64,000 nucleotides of DNA from Liolophura sinensis (Eukaryota; Mollusca; Polyplacophora; Chitonida; Chitonidae). The stretch covers positions 1 through 64,000 of the forward strand of contig NW_027018161.1 of NCBI RefSeq assembly GCF_032854445.1, given 5' to 3'. Positions 36,543 through 48,300 of this stretch are shown piece after piece. Each line of letters starts with the position of its first letter. The stretch's first letter is position 1. Position numbers and translations under genes: made by a program. The notes under the pieces are model-generated. The model was not told the origin of the DNA. It ran no database searches and worked only from the letters and a program-made list of their open reading frames with translations.

Positions 36543-37089
36543 TTGAATGATCATTGATGTCATAATCACGTGCCCAGCAACGGCTCTTACTCCATGGAAA
36601 CCAGGGAAATTTGCAATTTTTCAACAGCTGCCGATGCCTGGCTCAATTCCGCATCTTTTGGCACCTTAATCATGTGGGTCTGTGGTCAGTTGTACTTTTT
36701 ACAGCAGACTGTATCAAGTACCTTGTGTTTTTCACGTACAAATGGTGTGGTTTTTCTACACGTAGATAGACATTGAGATTGTCTTGCACTTAGAAGTAAG
36801 ACAATTGCTGGGTGAGTTAAATGGGCTTAGCCCAAAGATTTGACGTCTTCTGGGCTACCGATGGGCACATAACTTATAGTCAAAAGTTGAATATAGTAAT
36901 GACCAGTCGCGATTGTACAGAGTACAGTGTAGCCGATTTCAATTAACAAAAAGACCAGGTAAAAATGCAAAAGTGGAAAAACTGTTCCAGTGCTGCTGGT
37001 AAGGGGCTAATCCGAGGTATTTTGTGACGAGAAATCGAATGGTGCAATCCGCGTGGCTCTCCGACCAATACTTTTGGCTGTAGCGACAA
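36543..37089 (+). repeat. 547-bp monomer with AA deletion (m67)
   Basis: GTAGATAGACATTG replaces GTAGATAAAGACATTG near 36764-36775, a 2-bp loss. Otherwise the copy is ordinary, with TTAATCATGTGGG, an unusual form of the TTATTCATGTGGG variant. The change shows frame is not protected here: it shifts any forward reading frame in this copy. Confidence 0.8.
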
Positions 37090-40000
37090 TTGAATGATCA
37101 TTGATGTCATAATCACGTGCCCAGCAACGGCTCTTACTCCATGGAAACCAGGGATATTTGCAATTTTTCAACAGATGCCGATGCCTGGCTCAATTCCGAA
37201 TCTTTTGGCACCTTACTGAAGTGGGTCAGTGTTCAGTTGTACTTTTTACAGCAGACTGTATCAAGTACCTTGTGTTTTTTATGTACAAATGGTCTGGTTT
37301 TTCTACACGTAGATAAAGACATTGAGATTGTCTTGCACTTAGAAGTAAGGCAATTGCTGGGTGAGTTAAATGGGCTGAGCCCAAAGATTTCAGGTCTTCT
37401 GGGCTACCGAAGGGCACACAACTTATAGTCAAAAGTTGAATATAGTAATGACCAGTCGCGATTGTACAGAGTACAGTGTAGCCGATTTCAATTAACAAAA
37501 AGACCAGGTAAAAATGCAAAAGTGGAAAAACTGTTCCAGTGCTGCTGGTAAGTGGTTAATCCGACGTATTTTCTAACGAGAAATCGAATGGTGCAAACCG
37601 CGTTGCTCTCCGACCAATACTTTTGGCTGTAGTGACAATTGAATGATCATTGATGTCATAATCACGTGCCCAGCAACGGCTCTTACTCCATGGAAACCAG
37701 GGATATTTGCAATTTTTCAACAGCTGCCGATGCCTGGCCCAATTCCGCATCTTTTGGCACCTTATAAATGTGGGTCAGTGTTTAGTTGTACTTTTTACAG
37801 CAGACTGTATCAAGTACCTTGTTTTTTTTATGTACAAATGGTCTGGTTTTTCTACACGTAGATAAAGACATTGAGATTGTCTTGCACTTAGAAGTAAGAC
37901 AATTGCTGGGTGAGTTAAATGGGCTTAGCCCAAAGATTTGACGTCTTCTGGGCTACCGAAGGGCACATAACTTATAGTCAAAAGTTGAATATAGTAATGA
38001 CCAGTCGCGATTGTACAGAGTACAGTGTAGCCGATATCAATTAACAAAAAGACCAGGTAAAAATGCAAAAGTGGAAAAACTGTTCCAGTGCTGCTGGTAA
38101 GTGGCTAATCCGAGGTATTTTGTGACGAGAAATCGAATGGTGCAATCCGCGTTGCTCTCCGACCAATACTTTTGGCTGTAGCGACAATTCAATGATCATT
38201 AATGTCATAATCACGTGCCCAGCAACGGCTCTTACTCCATGGAAACCAGGGATGTTTGCAATTTTTCAACAGCTGCCGATGCCTGGCTCAATTCCGAATC
38301 TTTTGGCACCTTACTGAAGTGGGTCAGTGTTCAGTTGTACTTTTTACAGCAGACTGTATCAAGTACCTTGTGTTTTTCACGTACAAATGGTGTGGTTTTT
38401 CTACACGTAGATAAAGACATTGAGATTGTCTTGGACTTAGAAGTAAGGCAATTGCTGGGTGAGTTAAATGGGCTTAGCCCAAAGATTTGACGTCTTCTGG
38501 GCTACCGATGGGCACATAACTTATAGTCAAAAGTTGAATATAGTAATGACCAGTCGCGATTGTACAGAGTACAGTGTAGCCGATTTCAATTAACAAAAAG
38601 ACCAGGCAAAAATGCAAAAGTGGAAAAACTGTTCCAGTGCTGCTGGTAAGAGGCTAATCCGACGTATTTTGTGACGAGAAATCGAATGGTGCAAACCGCG
38701 TTGCTCTCCGACCAATACTTTTGGCTGTAGCGACAATTCAATGATCATTTATGTCACAATCACGTGCCCAGCAACGGCTCTTACTCCATGGAAACCATGG
38801 ATATTTGCAATTTTTTAACAGCTGCCGATGCCTGGCCCAATTCCGCATCTTTTGGCACCTTATAAATGTGGGTCAGTGTTTAGTTGTACTTTTTACAGCA
38901 GACTGTATCAAGTGCCTTTTGTTTTTTATGTACAAATGGTGTGGTTTTTCTACACGTAGATAAAGACATTGAGATTATGTTGGACTTATAAGTAAGACAA
39001 TGGCTGGGTGAGTTAAATGGGCTTGGCCCAAAGATTTCAGGTCTTCTGGGCTACCGAAGGGCACATAACATATAGTCAAAAGTTGAATATAGTAATGACC
39101 AGTCGCGATTGTACAGAGTACAGTGTAGCCGGTTTCAATTTACAAAAAGACCAGGCAAAAATGCAAAAGTGGAAAAACTGTTCCAGTGCTACTAGTAAGA
39201 GGCTAATCCGACGTATTTTGTGACGAGAAATCGAATGGTGCAATCCGCGTTGTTTTCCGACCAATACTTTTGGCTGTAGCGACAAATGAATGATCATTTA
39301 TGTCATAGTTACGTGCCCAGCAACGGCTCTTACTACATGGAAACCAGGGAAATTTGCAATTTTTCAACAGCTGCCGATGCCTGGCTCAATTCCGCATCTT
39401 TTGGCACCTTACTGAAGTGGGTCAGTGTTCAGTTGTACTTTTTACAGCAGACTGTATCAAGTACCTTGTGTTTTTCATGTACAAATGGTGTGGTTTTTCT
39501 ACACGTAGATAAAGACATTGAGATTGTCTTGGACTTAGAAGTAAGGCAATTGCTGGGTGAGTTAAATGGGCTTAGCCCAAAGATTTCAGGTCTTCTGGGC
39601 TACCGAAGGGCACATAACTTATAGTCAAAAGTTGAATATAGTAATGACCAGTCGCGATTGTACAGAGTACAGTGTAGCCGATTTCAATTAACAAAAAGAG
39701 CAGGTAAAAATGCAAAAGTGGAAAAACTGTTCCAGTGCTGCTGGTAAGTGGCTAATCCGAGGTATTTTGTGACGAGAAATCGAATGGTGCAATCCGCGTT
39801 GCTCTCCGACCAATACTTTTGGCTGTAGCGACAATTGAATGATCATTGATGTCATAATCACGTGCCCAGCAACGGATCTTACTCCATGGAAACCAGGGAT
39901 ATTTGCAATTTTTCAACAGCTGCCGATGCCTGGCTCAATTCCGAATCTTTTGGCACCTTACTGAAGTGGGTCAGTGTTCAGTTGTACTTTTTACAGCAGA

Positions 40001-42030
40001 CTGTATCAAGTACCTTGTGTTTTTCATGTACAAATGGTCTGGTTTTTCTACACGTAGATAAAGACATTGAGATTGTCTTCGACTTAGAAGTAAGGCAATT
40101 GCTGGGTGAGTTAAATGGGCTTAGCCCAAAGATTTGACGTCTTCTGGGCTACCGAAGGGCACATAACATATAGTCAAAAGTTGAATATAGTAATGACCAG
40201 GCGCGATGGTACATAGTACAGTGTAGCCGATTTCAATTAACAAAAAGACCAGGCAAAAATGCAAAATTGGAAAAACTGTTCCAGTGCTGCTGGTAAGAGG
40301 CTAATCCGACGTATTTTGTGACGAGAAATCGAATGGTGCAATCCGCGTTTCTCTCCGACCAATACTTTTGGCTGTAGCGACAATTGAATGATCATTTATG
40401 TCATAATCACGTGCGTAGCAACGGCTCTTACTCCATGGAAACCAGGGAAATTTGCAATTTTTCAACAGCTGCCGATGCCTGGCCCAATTCCGCATCTTTT
40501 GGCACCTTATAAATGTGGGTCAGTGTTTAGTTGTACTTTTTACAGCAGACTGTATCAAGTACCTTGTGTTTTTTATGTACAAATGGTCTGGTTTTTCTAC
40601 ACGTAGATAAAGACATTGAGATTGTCTTGGACTTAGAAGTAAGACAATTGCTGGGTGAGTTAAATGTTCTTGGCCCAAAGATTTCAGGTCTTCTGGGCTA
40701 CCGAAGGGCACATAACTTATAGTCAAAAGTTGAATATAGTAACGACCAGTCGCGATTGTACAGAGTACAGTGTAGCCGATTTCAATTAACAAAAAGACCA
40801 GGCAAAAATGCAAAATTGGAAAAACTGTTCCAGTGCTGCTGGTAAGAGGCTAATCCGACGTATTTTGTGACGAGAAATCAAATGGTGCAAACCGCGTTGC
40901 TCTCCGACCAATACTTTTGGCTGTAGTGACAATTGAATGATTATTTATGTCATAATCACGTGCCCAGCAACGGCTCTTATTCCATGGAAACCAGGGATAT
41001 TTGCAATTTTTCGACCGCTGCCGATGCCTGGCTCAATTCCGAATCTTTTGGCACCTTACTGAAGTGGGTCAGTGTTCAGTTGTACTTTTTACAGCAGACT
41101 GTATCAAGTACCTTGTGTTTTTCACGTACAAATGGTGTGGTTTTTCTACACGTAGATAAAGACATTGAGATTGTCTTGCACTTAGAAGTAAGGCAATTGC
41201 TGGGTGAGTTAAATGGGCTTAGCCCAAAGATTTGACGTCTTCTGGGCTACCGATGGGCACATAACTTATAGTCAAAAGTTGAATATAGTAATGACCAGTC
41301 GCGATTGTACAGAGTACAGTGTAGCCGATTTCAATTAACAAAAAGACCAGGCAAAAATGCAAAAGTGGAAAAACTGTTCCAGTGCTGCTGGTAACAGGCT
41401 AATCCGACGTATTTTGTGACGAGAAATCGAATGGTGCAAACCGCGTTGCTCTCCGACCAATACTTTTGGCTGTAGCGACAATTCAATGATCATTTATGTC
41501 ACAATCACGTGCCCAGCAACGGCTCTTACTCCATGGAAACCATGGATATTTGCAATTTTTTAACAGCTGCCGATGCCTGGCCCAATTCCGCATCTTTTGG
41601 CACCTCATAAATGTGGGTCAGTGTTTAGTTGTACTTTTTACAGCAGACTGTATCAAGTACCTTGTGTTTTTCACGTACAAATGGTGTGGTTTTTCTACAC
41701 GTAGATAAAGACATTGAGATTGTCTTGCACTTAGAAGTAAGACAATTGCTGGGTGAGTTAAATGTTCTTGGCCCAAAGATTTCAGGTCTTCTGGGCCACC
41801 GAAGGGCACATAACTTATAGTCAAAAGTTGAATATAGTAATGACCAGTCGCGATTGTACAGAGTACAGTGTAGCCGATTTCAATTAACAAAAAGACCAGG
41901 CAAAAATGCAAAAGTGGAAAAACTGTTCCAGTGCTGCTGGTAAGAGGCTAATCCGACGTATTTTGTGACGAGAAATCGAATGGTGCAATCCGCGTTGCTC
42001 TCCGACCAATACTTTTGGCTGTAGCGACAA
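37090..42030 (+). repeat. mixed dimer/pentamer region
   Basis: No single period dominates. GTGGCTAATCCGAGG-like tails link 37090 to 38188 (two monomers apart). CCATGGAAACCATGG copies at 38737 and 41482 are five monomers (2,745 bp) apart. Type E copies with GACAAATGAATGATC start at 39286 and become frequent only after 47.5 kb. The monomer at 38737 runs into one with ATTATGTTGGACTTATAAG near 38973, a private form. From 40933 a new variant, TCTTATTCCATGG with TTTCGACCGCTG, begins to spread and dominates the next block. Confidence 0.7.
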
Positions 42031-43677
42031 TTGAATGATCATTGATGTCATAATCACGTGCGTAGCAACGGCTCTTACTCCATGGAAACCAGGGAAATTT
42101 GCAATTTTTCAACAGCTGCCGATGCCTGGCCCAATTCCGCATCTTTTGGCACCTTATAAATGTGGGTCAGTGTTTAGTTGTACTTTTTATAGCAGACTGT
42201 ATCAAGTACCTTGTGTTTTTCATGTACAAATGGTCTGGTTTTTCTTCACGTAGATAAAGACATTGAGATTGTATTGCACTTAGAAGTAAGACAATTGCTG
42301 GGTGAGTTAAATGTTCTTGGCCCAAAGATTTCAGGTCTTCTGGGCTACCGAAGGGCACATAACTTATAGTCAAAAGTTGAATATAGTAATGACCAGTCGC
42401 GATGGTACAGAGTACAGTGTAGCCGATTTCAATTAACAAAAAGACCAGGCAAAAATGCAAAATTGGAAAAACTGTTCCAGTGCTGCTGGTAAGAGGCTAA
42501 TCCGACGTATTTTGTGACGAGAAATCAAATGGTGCAAACCGCGTTGCTCTCCGACCAATACTTTTGGCTGTAGTGACAATTGAATGATTATTTATGTCAT
42601 AATCACGTGCCCAGCAACGGCTCTTATTCCATGGAAACCAGGGAAATTTGCAATTTTTCGACCGCCGCCGATGCCTGGCTCAATTCCGAATCTTTTGGCA
42701 CCTTACTGAAGTGGGTCAGTGTTCAGTTGTACTTTTTACAGCAGACTGTATCAAGTACCTTGTGTTTTTCACGTACAAATGGTGTGGTTTTTCTACACGT
42801 AGATAAAGACATTGAGATTGTCTTGCACTTAGAAGTAAGACAATTGCTGGGTGAGTTAAATGTTCTTGGCCCAAAGATTTGACGTCTTCTGGGCTACCGA
42901 TGGGCACATAACTTATAGTCAAAAGTTGAATATAGTAATGACCAGTCGCGATTGTACAGAGTACAGTGTAGCCGATTTCAATTAACAAAAAGACCAGGCA
43001 AAAATGCAAAATTGGAAAAATTGTTCCAGTGCTGCTGGTAAGAGGCTAATCCGACGTATTTTGTGACGAGAAATCAAATGGTGCAAACCGCGTTGCTCTC
43101 CGACCAATACTTTTGGCTGTAGTGACAATTGAATGATTATTTATGTCATAATCACGTGCCCAGCAACGGCTCTTATTCCATGGAAACCAGGGAAATTTGC
43201 AATTTTTCGACCGCTGCCGATGCCTGGCTCAATTCCGAATCTTTTGGCACCTTACTGAAGTGGGTCAGTGTTCAGTTGTACTTTTTACAGCAGACTGTAT
43301 CAAGTACCTTGTGTTTTTCACGTACAAATGGTGTGGTTTTTCTACACGTAGATAAAGACATTGAGATTGTCTTGCACTTAGAAGTAAGGCAATTGCTGGG
43401 TGAGTTAAATGGGCTTAGCCCAAAGATTTCAGGTCTTCCGGGCTACCGATGGGCACATAACTTATAGTCAAAAGTTGAATATAGTAATGACCAGTCGCGA
43501 TTGTACAGAGTACAGTGTAGCCGATTTCAATTAACAAAAAGACCAGGCAAAAATGCAAAAGTGGAAAAACTGTTCCAGTGCTGCTGGTAAGAGGCTAATC
43601 CGACGTATTTTGTGACGAGAAATCGAATGGTGCAATCCGCGTTGCTCTCCGACCAATACTTTTGGCTGTAGCGACAA
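42031..43677 (+). repeat. trimer duplication, copy 1
   Basis: Monomers at 42031, 42580 and 43129 pair with 43678, 44227 and 44776 at exactly 1,647 bp. Shared private variants are TTTTTATAGCAGAC with TTTTTCTTCACG in the first monomer, and TTATTCCATGG with TCGACCG in the second and third. Differences noticed include CATTGATG against CATTTATG at the start, GTATTGCAC near 42271, and GACCGCCGCCG near 42660. The CATGTACAAATGGTCTGG segment is shared. Confidence 0.85.
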
Positions 43678-45324
43678 TTGAATGATCATTTATGTCATAA
43701 TCACGTGCGTAGCAACGGCTCTTACTCCATGGAAACCAGGGAAATTTGCAATTTTTCAACAGCTGCCGATGCCTGGCCCAATTCCGCATCTTTTGGCACC
43801 TTATAAATGTGGGTCAGTGTTTAGTTGTACTTTTTATAGCAGACTGTATCAAGTACCTTGTGTTTTTCATGTACAAATGGTCTGGTTTTTCTTCACGTAG
43901 ATAAAGACATTCAGATTGTCTTGCACTTAGAAGTAAGACAATTGCTGGGTGAGTTAAATGTTCTTGGCCCAAAGATTTCAGGTCTTCTGGGCTACCGAAG
44001 GGCACATAACTTATAGTCAAAAGTTGAATATAGTAATGACCAGTCGCGATTGTACAGAGTACAGTGTAGCCGATTTCAATTAACAAAAAGACCAGGCAAA
44101 AATGCAAAATTGGAAAAACTGTTCCAGTGCTGCTGGTAAGAGGCTAATCCGACGTATTTTGTGACGAGAAATCAAATGGTGCAAACCGCGTTGCTCTCCG
44201 ACCAATACTTTTGGCTGTAGTGACAATTGAATGATTATTTATGTCATAATCACGTGCCCAGCAACGGCTCTTATTCCATGGAAACCAGGGAAATTTGCAA
44301 TTTTTCGACCGCTGCCGATGCCTGGCTCAATTCCGAATCTTTTGGCACCTTACTGAAGTGGGTCAGTGTTCAGTTGTACTTTTTACAGCAGACTGTATCA
44401 AGTACCTTGTGTTTTTCACGTACAAATGGTGTGGTTTTTCTACACGTAGATAAAGACATTGAGATTGTCTTGCACTTAGAAGTAAGACAATTGCTGGGTG
44501 AGTTAAATGTTCTTGGCCCAAAGATTTGACGTCTTCTGGGCTACCGATGGGCACATAACTTATAGTCAAAAGTTGAATATAGTAATGACCAGTCGCGATT
44601 GTACAGAGTACAGTGTAGCCGATTTCAATTAACAAAAAGACCAGGCAAAAATGCAAAATTGGAAAAACTGTTCCAGTGCTGCTGGTAAGAGGCTAATCCG
44701 ACGTATTTTGTGACGAGAAATCAAATGGTGCAAACCGCGTTGCTCTCCGACCAATACTTTTGGCTGTAGTGACAATTGAATGATTATTTATTTCATAATC
44801 ACGTGCCCAGCAACGGCTCTTATTCCATGGAAACCAGGGAAATTTGCAATTTTTCGACCGCTGCCGATGCCTGGCTCAATTCCGAATCTTTTGGCACCTT
44901 ACTGAAGTGGGTAAGTGTTCAGTTGTACTTTTTACAGCAGACTGTATCAAGTACCTTGTGTTTTTTATGTACAAATGGTGTGGTTTTTCTACACGTAGAT
45001 AAAGACATTGAGATTGTCTTGGACTTAGAAGTAAGACAATTGCTGGGTGAGTTAAATGGGCTTAGCCCAAAGATTTCAGGTCTTCTGGGCTACCGAAGGG
45101 CACATAACTTATAGTCAAAAGTTGAATATAGTAATGACCAGTCGCGATTGTACAGAGTACAGTGTAGCCGATTTCAATTAACAAAAAGACCAGGTAAAAA
45201 TGCAAAAGTGGAAAAACTGTTCCAGTGCTGCTGGTAAGTGGCTAATCCGACGTATTTTGTGACGAGAAATCGAATGGTGCAATCCGCGTTGCTCTCCGAC
45301 CAATACTTTTGGCTGTAGCGACAA
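43678..45324 (+). repeat. trimer duplication, copy 2
   Basis: Partner of 42031-43677. Its own private changes include CATTCAGATTG near 43909 and ATTTATTTCATAATC near 44784. In the third monomer the 3' part diverges from copy 1 (TTTTTTATGTAC and CTTGGACTTAG against CACGTAC and CTTGCACTTAG), so the duplicated tract ends inside that monomer, near 44960. Confidence 0.8.
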
Positions 45325-48300
45325 TTGAATGATCATTGATGTCATAATCACGTGCCCAGCAACGGCTCTTACTCCATGGAAACCAGGGATATTTGCAATT
45401 TTTCAACAGCTGCCGATGCCTGGCTCAATTCCGAATCTTTTGGCACCTTACTGAAGTGGGTCAGTGTTCAGTTGTACTTTTTACAGCAGACTGTATCAAG
45501 TACCTTGTGTTTTTCATGTACAAATGGTCTGGTTTTTCTACACGTAGATAAAGACATTGAGATTGTCTTCGACTTAGAAGTAAGGCAATTGCTGGGTGAG
45601 TTAAATGGGTTTAGCCCAAAGATTTGACGTCTTCTGGGCTACCGAAGGGCACATAACATATAGTCAAAAGTTGAATATAGTAATGACCAGGCGCGATGGT
45701 ACATAGTACAGTGTAGCCGATTTCAATTAACAAAAAGACCAGGCAAAAATGCAAAAGTTGAAAAACTGTTCCAGTGCTGCTGGTAAGAGGCTAATCCGAC
45801 GTATTTTGTGACGAGAAATCGAATGGTGCAAACCGCGTTGCTCTCCGACCAATACTTTTGGCTGTAGCGACAATTGAATGATCATTGATGTCATAATCAC
45901 GTGCCCAGCAACGGCTCTTACTCCATTGAAACCATGGATATTTGCAATTTTTTAATAGCTGCCGATGCCTGGCCCAATTCCGCATCTTTTGGCACCTTAT
46001 AAATGTGGGTCAGTGTTTAGTTGTACTTTTTACAGCAGACTGTATCAAGTACCTTGTGTTTTTTATGTACAAATGGTCTGGTTTTTCTACACGTAGATAA
46101 AGACATTGAGATTGTCTTGCACTTAGAAGTAAGACGATTGCTGGGTGAGTTAAATGTTCTTGGCCCAAAGATTTCAGGTCTTCTGGGCCACCGAAGGGCA
46201 CATAACTTATAGTCAAAAGTTGAATATAGTAATGACCAGTCGCGATTGTACAGAGTACAGTGTAGCCGATTTCAATTAACAAAAAGACCAGGCAAAAATG
46301 CAAAATTAGAAAAACTGTTCCAGTGCTGCTGGTAAGAGGCTAATCCAAAGTATTTTGTGACGAGAAATCGAATGGTGCAAACCGCGTTGCTCTCCGATCA
46401 ATACTTTTGGCTGTAGCGACAATTGAATGATCATTTATGTCATAATCACGTGCGTAGCAACGGCTCTTACTCCATGGAAACCAGGGAAATTTGCAATTTC
46501 TCAACAGCTGCCGATGCCTGGCCCAATTCCGCATCTTTTGGCACCTTATTCATGTGGGTCTGTGGTCAGTTGTACTTTTTACAGCAGACTGTATCAAGTA
46601 CCTTGTGTTTTTTATGTACAAATGGTGTGGTTTTTCTACACGTAGATAAAGACATTGAGATTGTCTTGGACTTAGAAGTAAGACAATTGCTTGGTAAGTT
46701 AAATGGGCTTAGCCCAAAGATTTCAGGTCTTCTGGGCCACCGAAGGGCACATAACTTATAGTCAAAAGTTGAATATAGTAATGACCAGTCGCGATTGTAC
46801 AGAGTACAGTGTAGCCGATTTCAATTAACAAAAAGACCAGGTAAAAATGCAAAATTGGAAAAACTGTTCCAGTGCTGCTGGTAAGAGCCTAATCTGACGT
46901 ATTTTGTGACGAGAAATCAAATGGTGCAAACCGCGTTGCTCTCCGACCAATACTTTTGGCTGTAGTGACAATTGAATGATCATTTATGTCATAATCACGT
47001 GCCCAGCAACGGCTCTTACTCCATGCAAACCAGGGAAATTTGCAATTTTTCAACAGCTGCCGATGCCTGGCTCAATTCCGCATCTTTTGGCACCTTACTG
47101 AAGTGGGTCATTGTTCAGTTGTACTTTTTACAGCAGACTGTATCAAGTACCTTGTGTTTTTTATGTACAAATGGTGTGGTTTTTGTACACGTAGATAAAG
47201 ACATTGAGATTGTCTTGGACTTAGAAGTAAGGCAATTGCTGGGTGAGTTAAATGGGCTTAGCCCAAAGATTTCAGGTCTTCTGGGCTACCGAAGGGCACA
47301 TAACATATAGTCAAAAGTTGAATATAGTAATGACCAGTCGCGATTGTACAGAATACAGTGTAGCCGGTTTCAATTTACAAAAAGACCAGGCAAAAATGCA
47401 AAAGTGGAAAAACTGTTCCAGTGCTACTAGTAAGAGGCTAATCCGACGTATTTTGTGACGAGAAATCGAATGGTGCAATCCGCGTTGTTTTCCGACCAAT
47501 ACTTTTGGCTGTAGCGACAAATGAATGATCATTTATGTCATAATTACGTGCCCAGCAACGGCTCTTACTCCATGGAAACCAGGGAAATTTGCAATTTTTC
47601 AACAGCTGCCGATGCCTGGCTCAATTCCGCATCTTTTGGCACCTTACTGAAGTGGGTCAGTGTTCAGTTGTACTTTTTACAGCAGACTGTATCAAGTACC
47701 TTGTGTTTTTCATGTACAAATGGTCTGGTTTTTCTACACGTAGATAAAGACATTGAGATTGTCTTCGACTTAGAAGTAAGGCAATTGCTGGGTGAGTTAA
47801 ATGGGCTTAGCCCAAAGATTTCAGGTCTTCTGGGCTACCGAAGGGCACATAACTTATAGTCAAAAGTTGAATATAGTAATGACCAGTCGCGATTGTACAG
47901 AGTACAGTGTAGCCGATTTCAATTAACAAAAAGACCAGGTAAAAATGCAAAAGTGGAAAAACTGTTCCAGTGCTGCTGGTAAGTGGCTAATCCGACGTAT
48001 TTTGTGACGAGAAATCGAATGGTGCAATCCGCGTTGCTCTCCGACCAATACTTTTGGCTGTAGCGACAATTGAATGATCATTGATGTCATAATCACGTGC
48101 CCAGCAACGGCTCTTACTCAATGGAAACCAGGGATATTTGCAATTTTTCAACAGCTGCCGATGCCTGGCTCAATTCCGAATCTTTTGGCACCTTATTGAA
48201 GTGGGTCAGTGTTCAGTTGTACTTTTTACAGCAGACTGTATCAAGCACCTTGTGTTTTTTATGTACAAATGGTGTGGTTTTTCTACACGTAGATAAAGAC

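Larger units (their letters stand above)
25011..37089 (+). repeat. 6/7-mer higher-order repeat region
   Basis: Recurring monomer types define three runs. CATAATCTCGTGCG or a close variant (CCTTAATCTCGTGCG) occurs at 27208, 31054 and 34896 (seven-monomer spacing). GCCATAATCACG copies with TAGTGAAAATTG or a related start lie at 27757, 31601 and 35445. ATAATGACGTGCCC copies lie at 28306 and 32151. CACGCGCCCAGC copies lie at 26109, 29404, 32700 and 35994 (six-monomer spacing). The mixture of six and seven shows that a monomer was gained or lost between runs. TGTAACGAG near 26591 and 34281 links 26109-26658 with 33798-34347. Type L-like copies (TTATTCATGTGGGTCTGTGG) occur here repeatedly. Confidence 0.78.
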
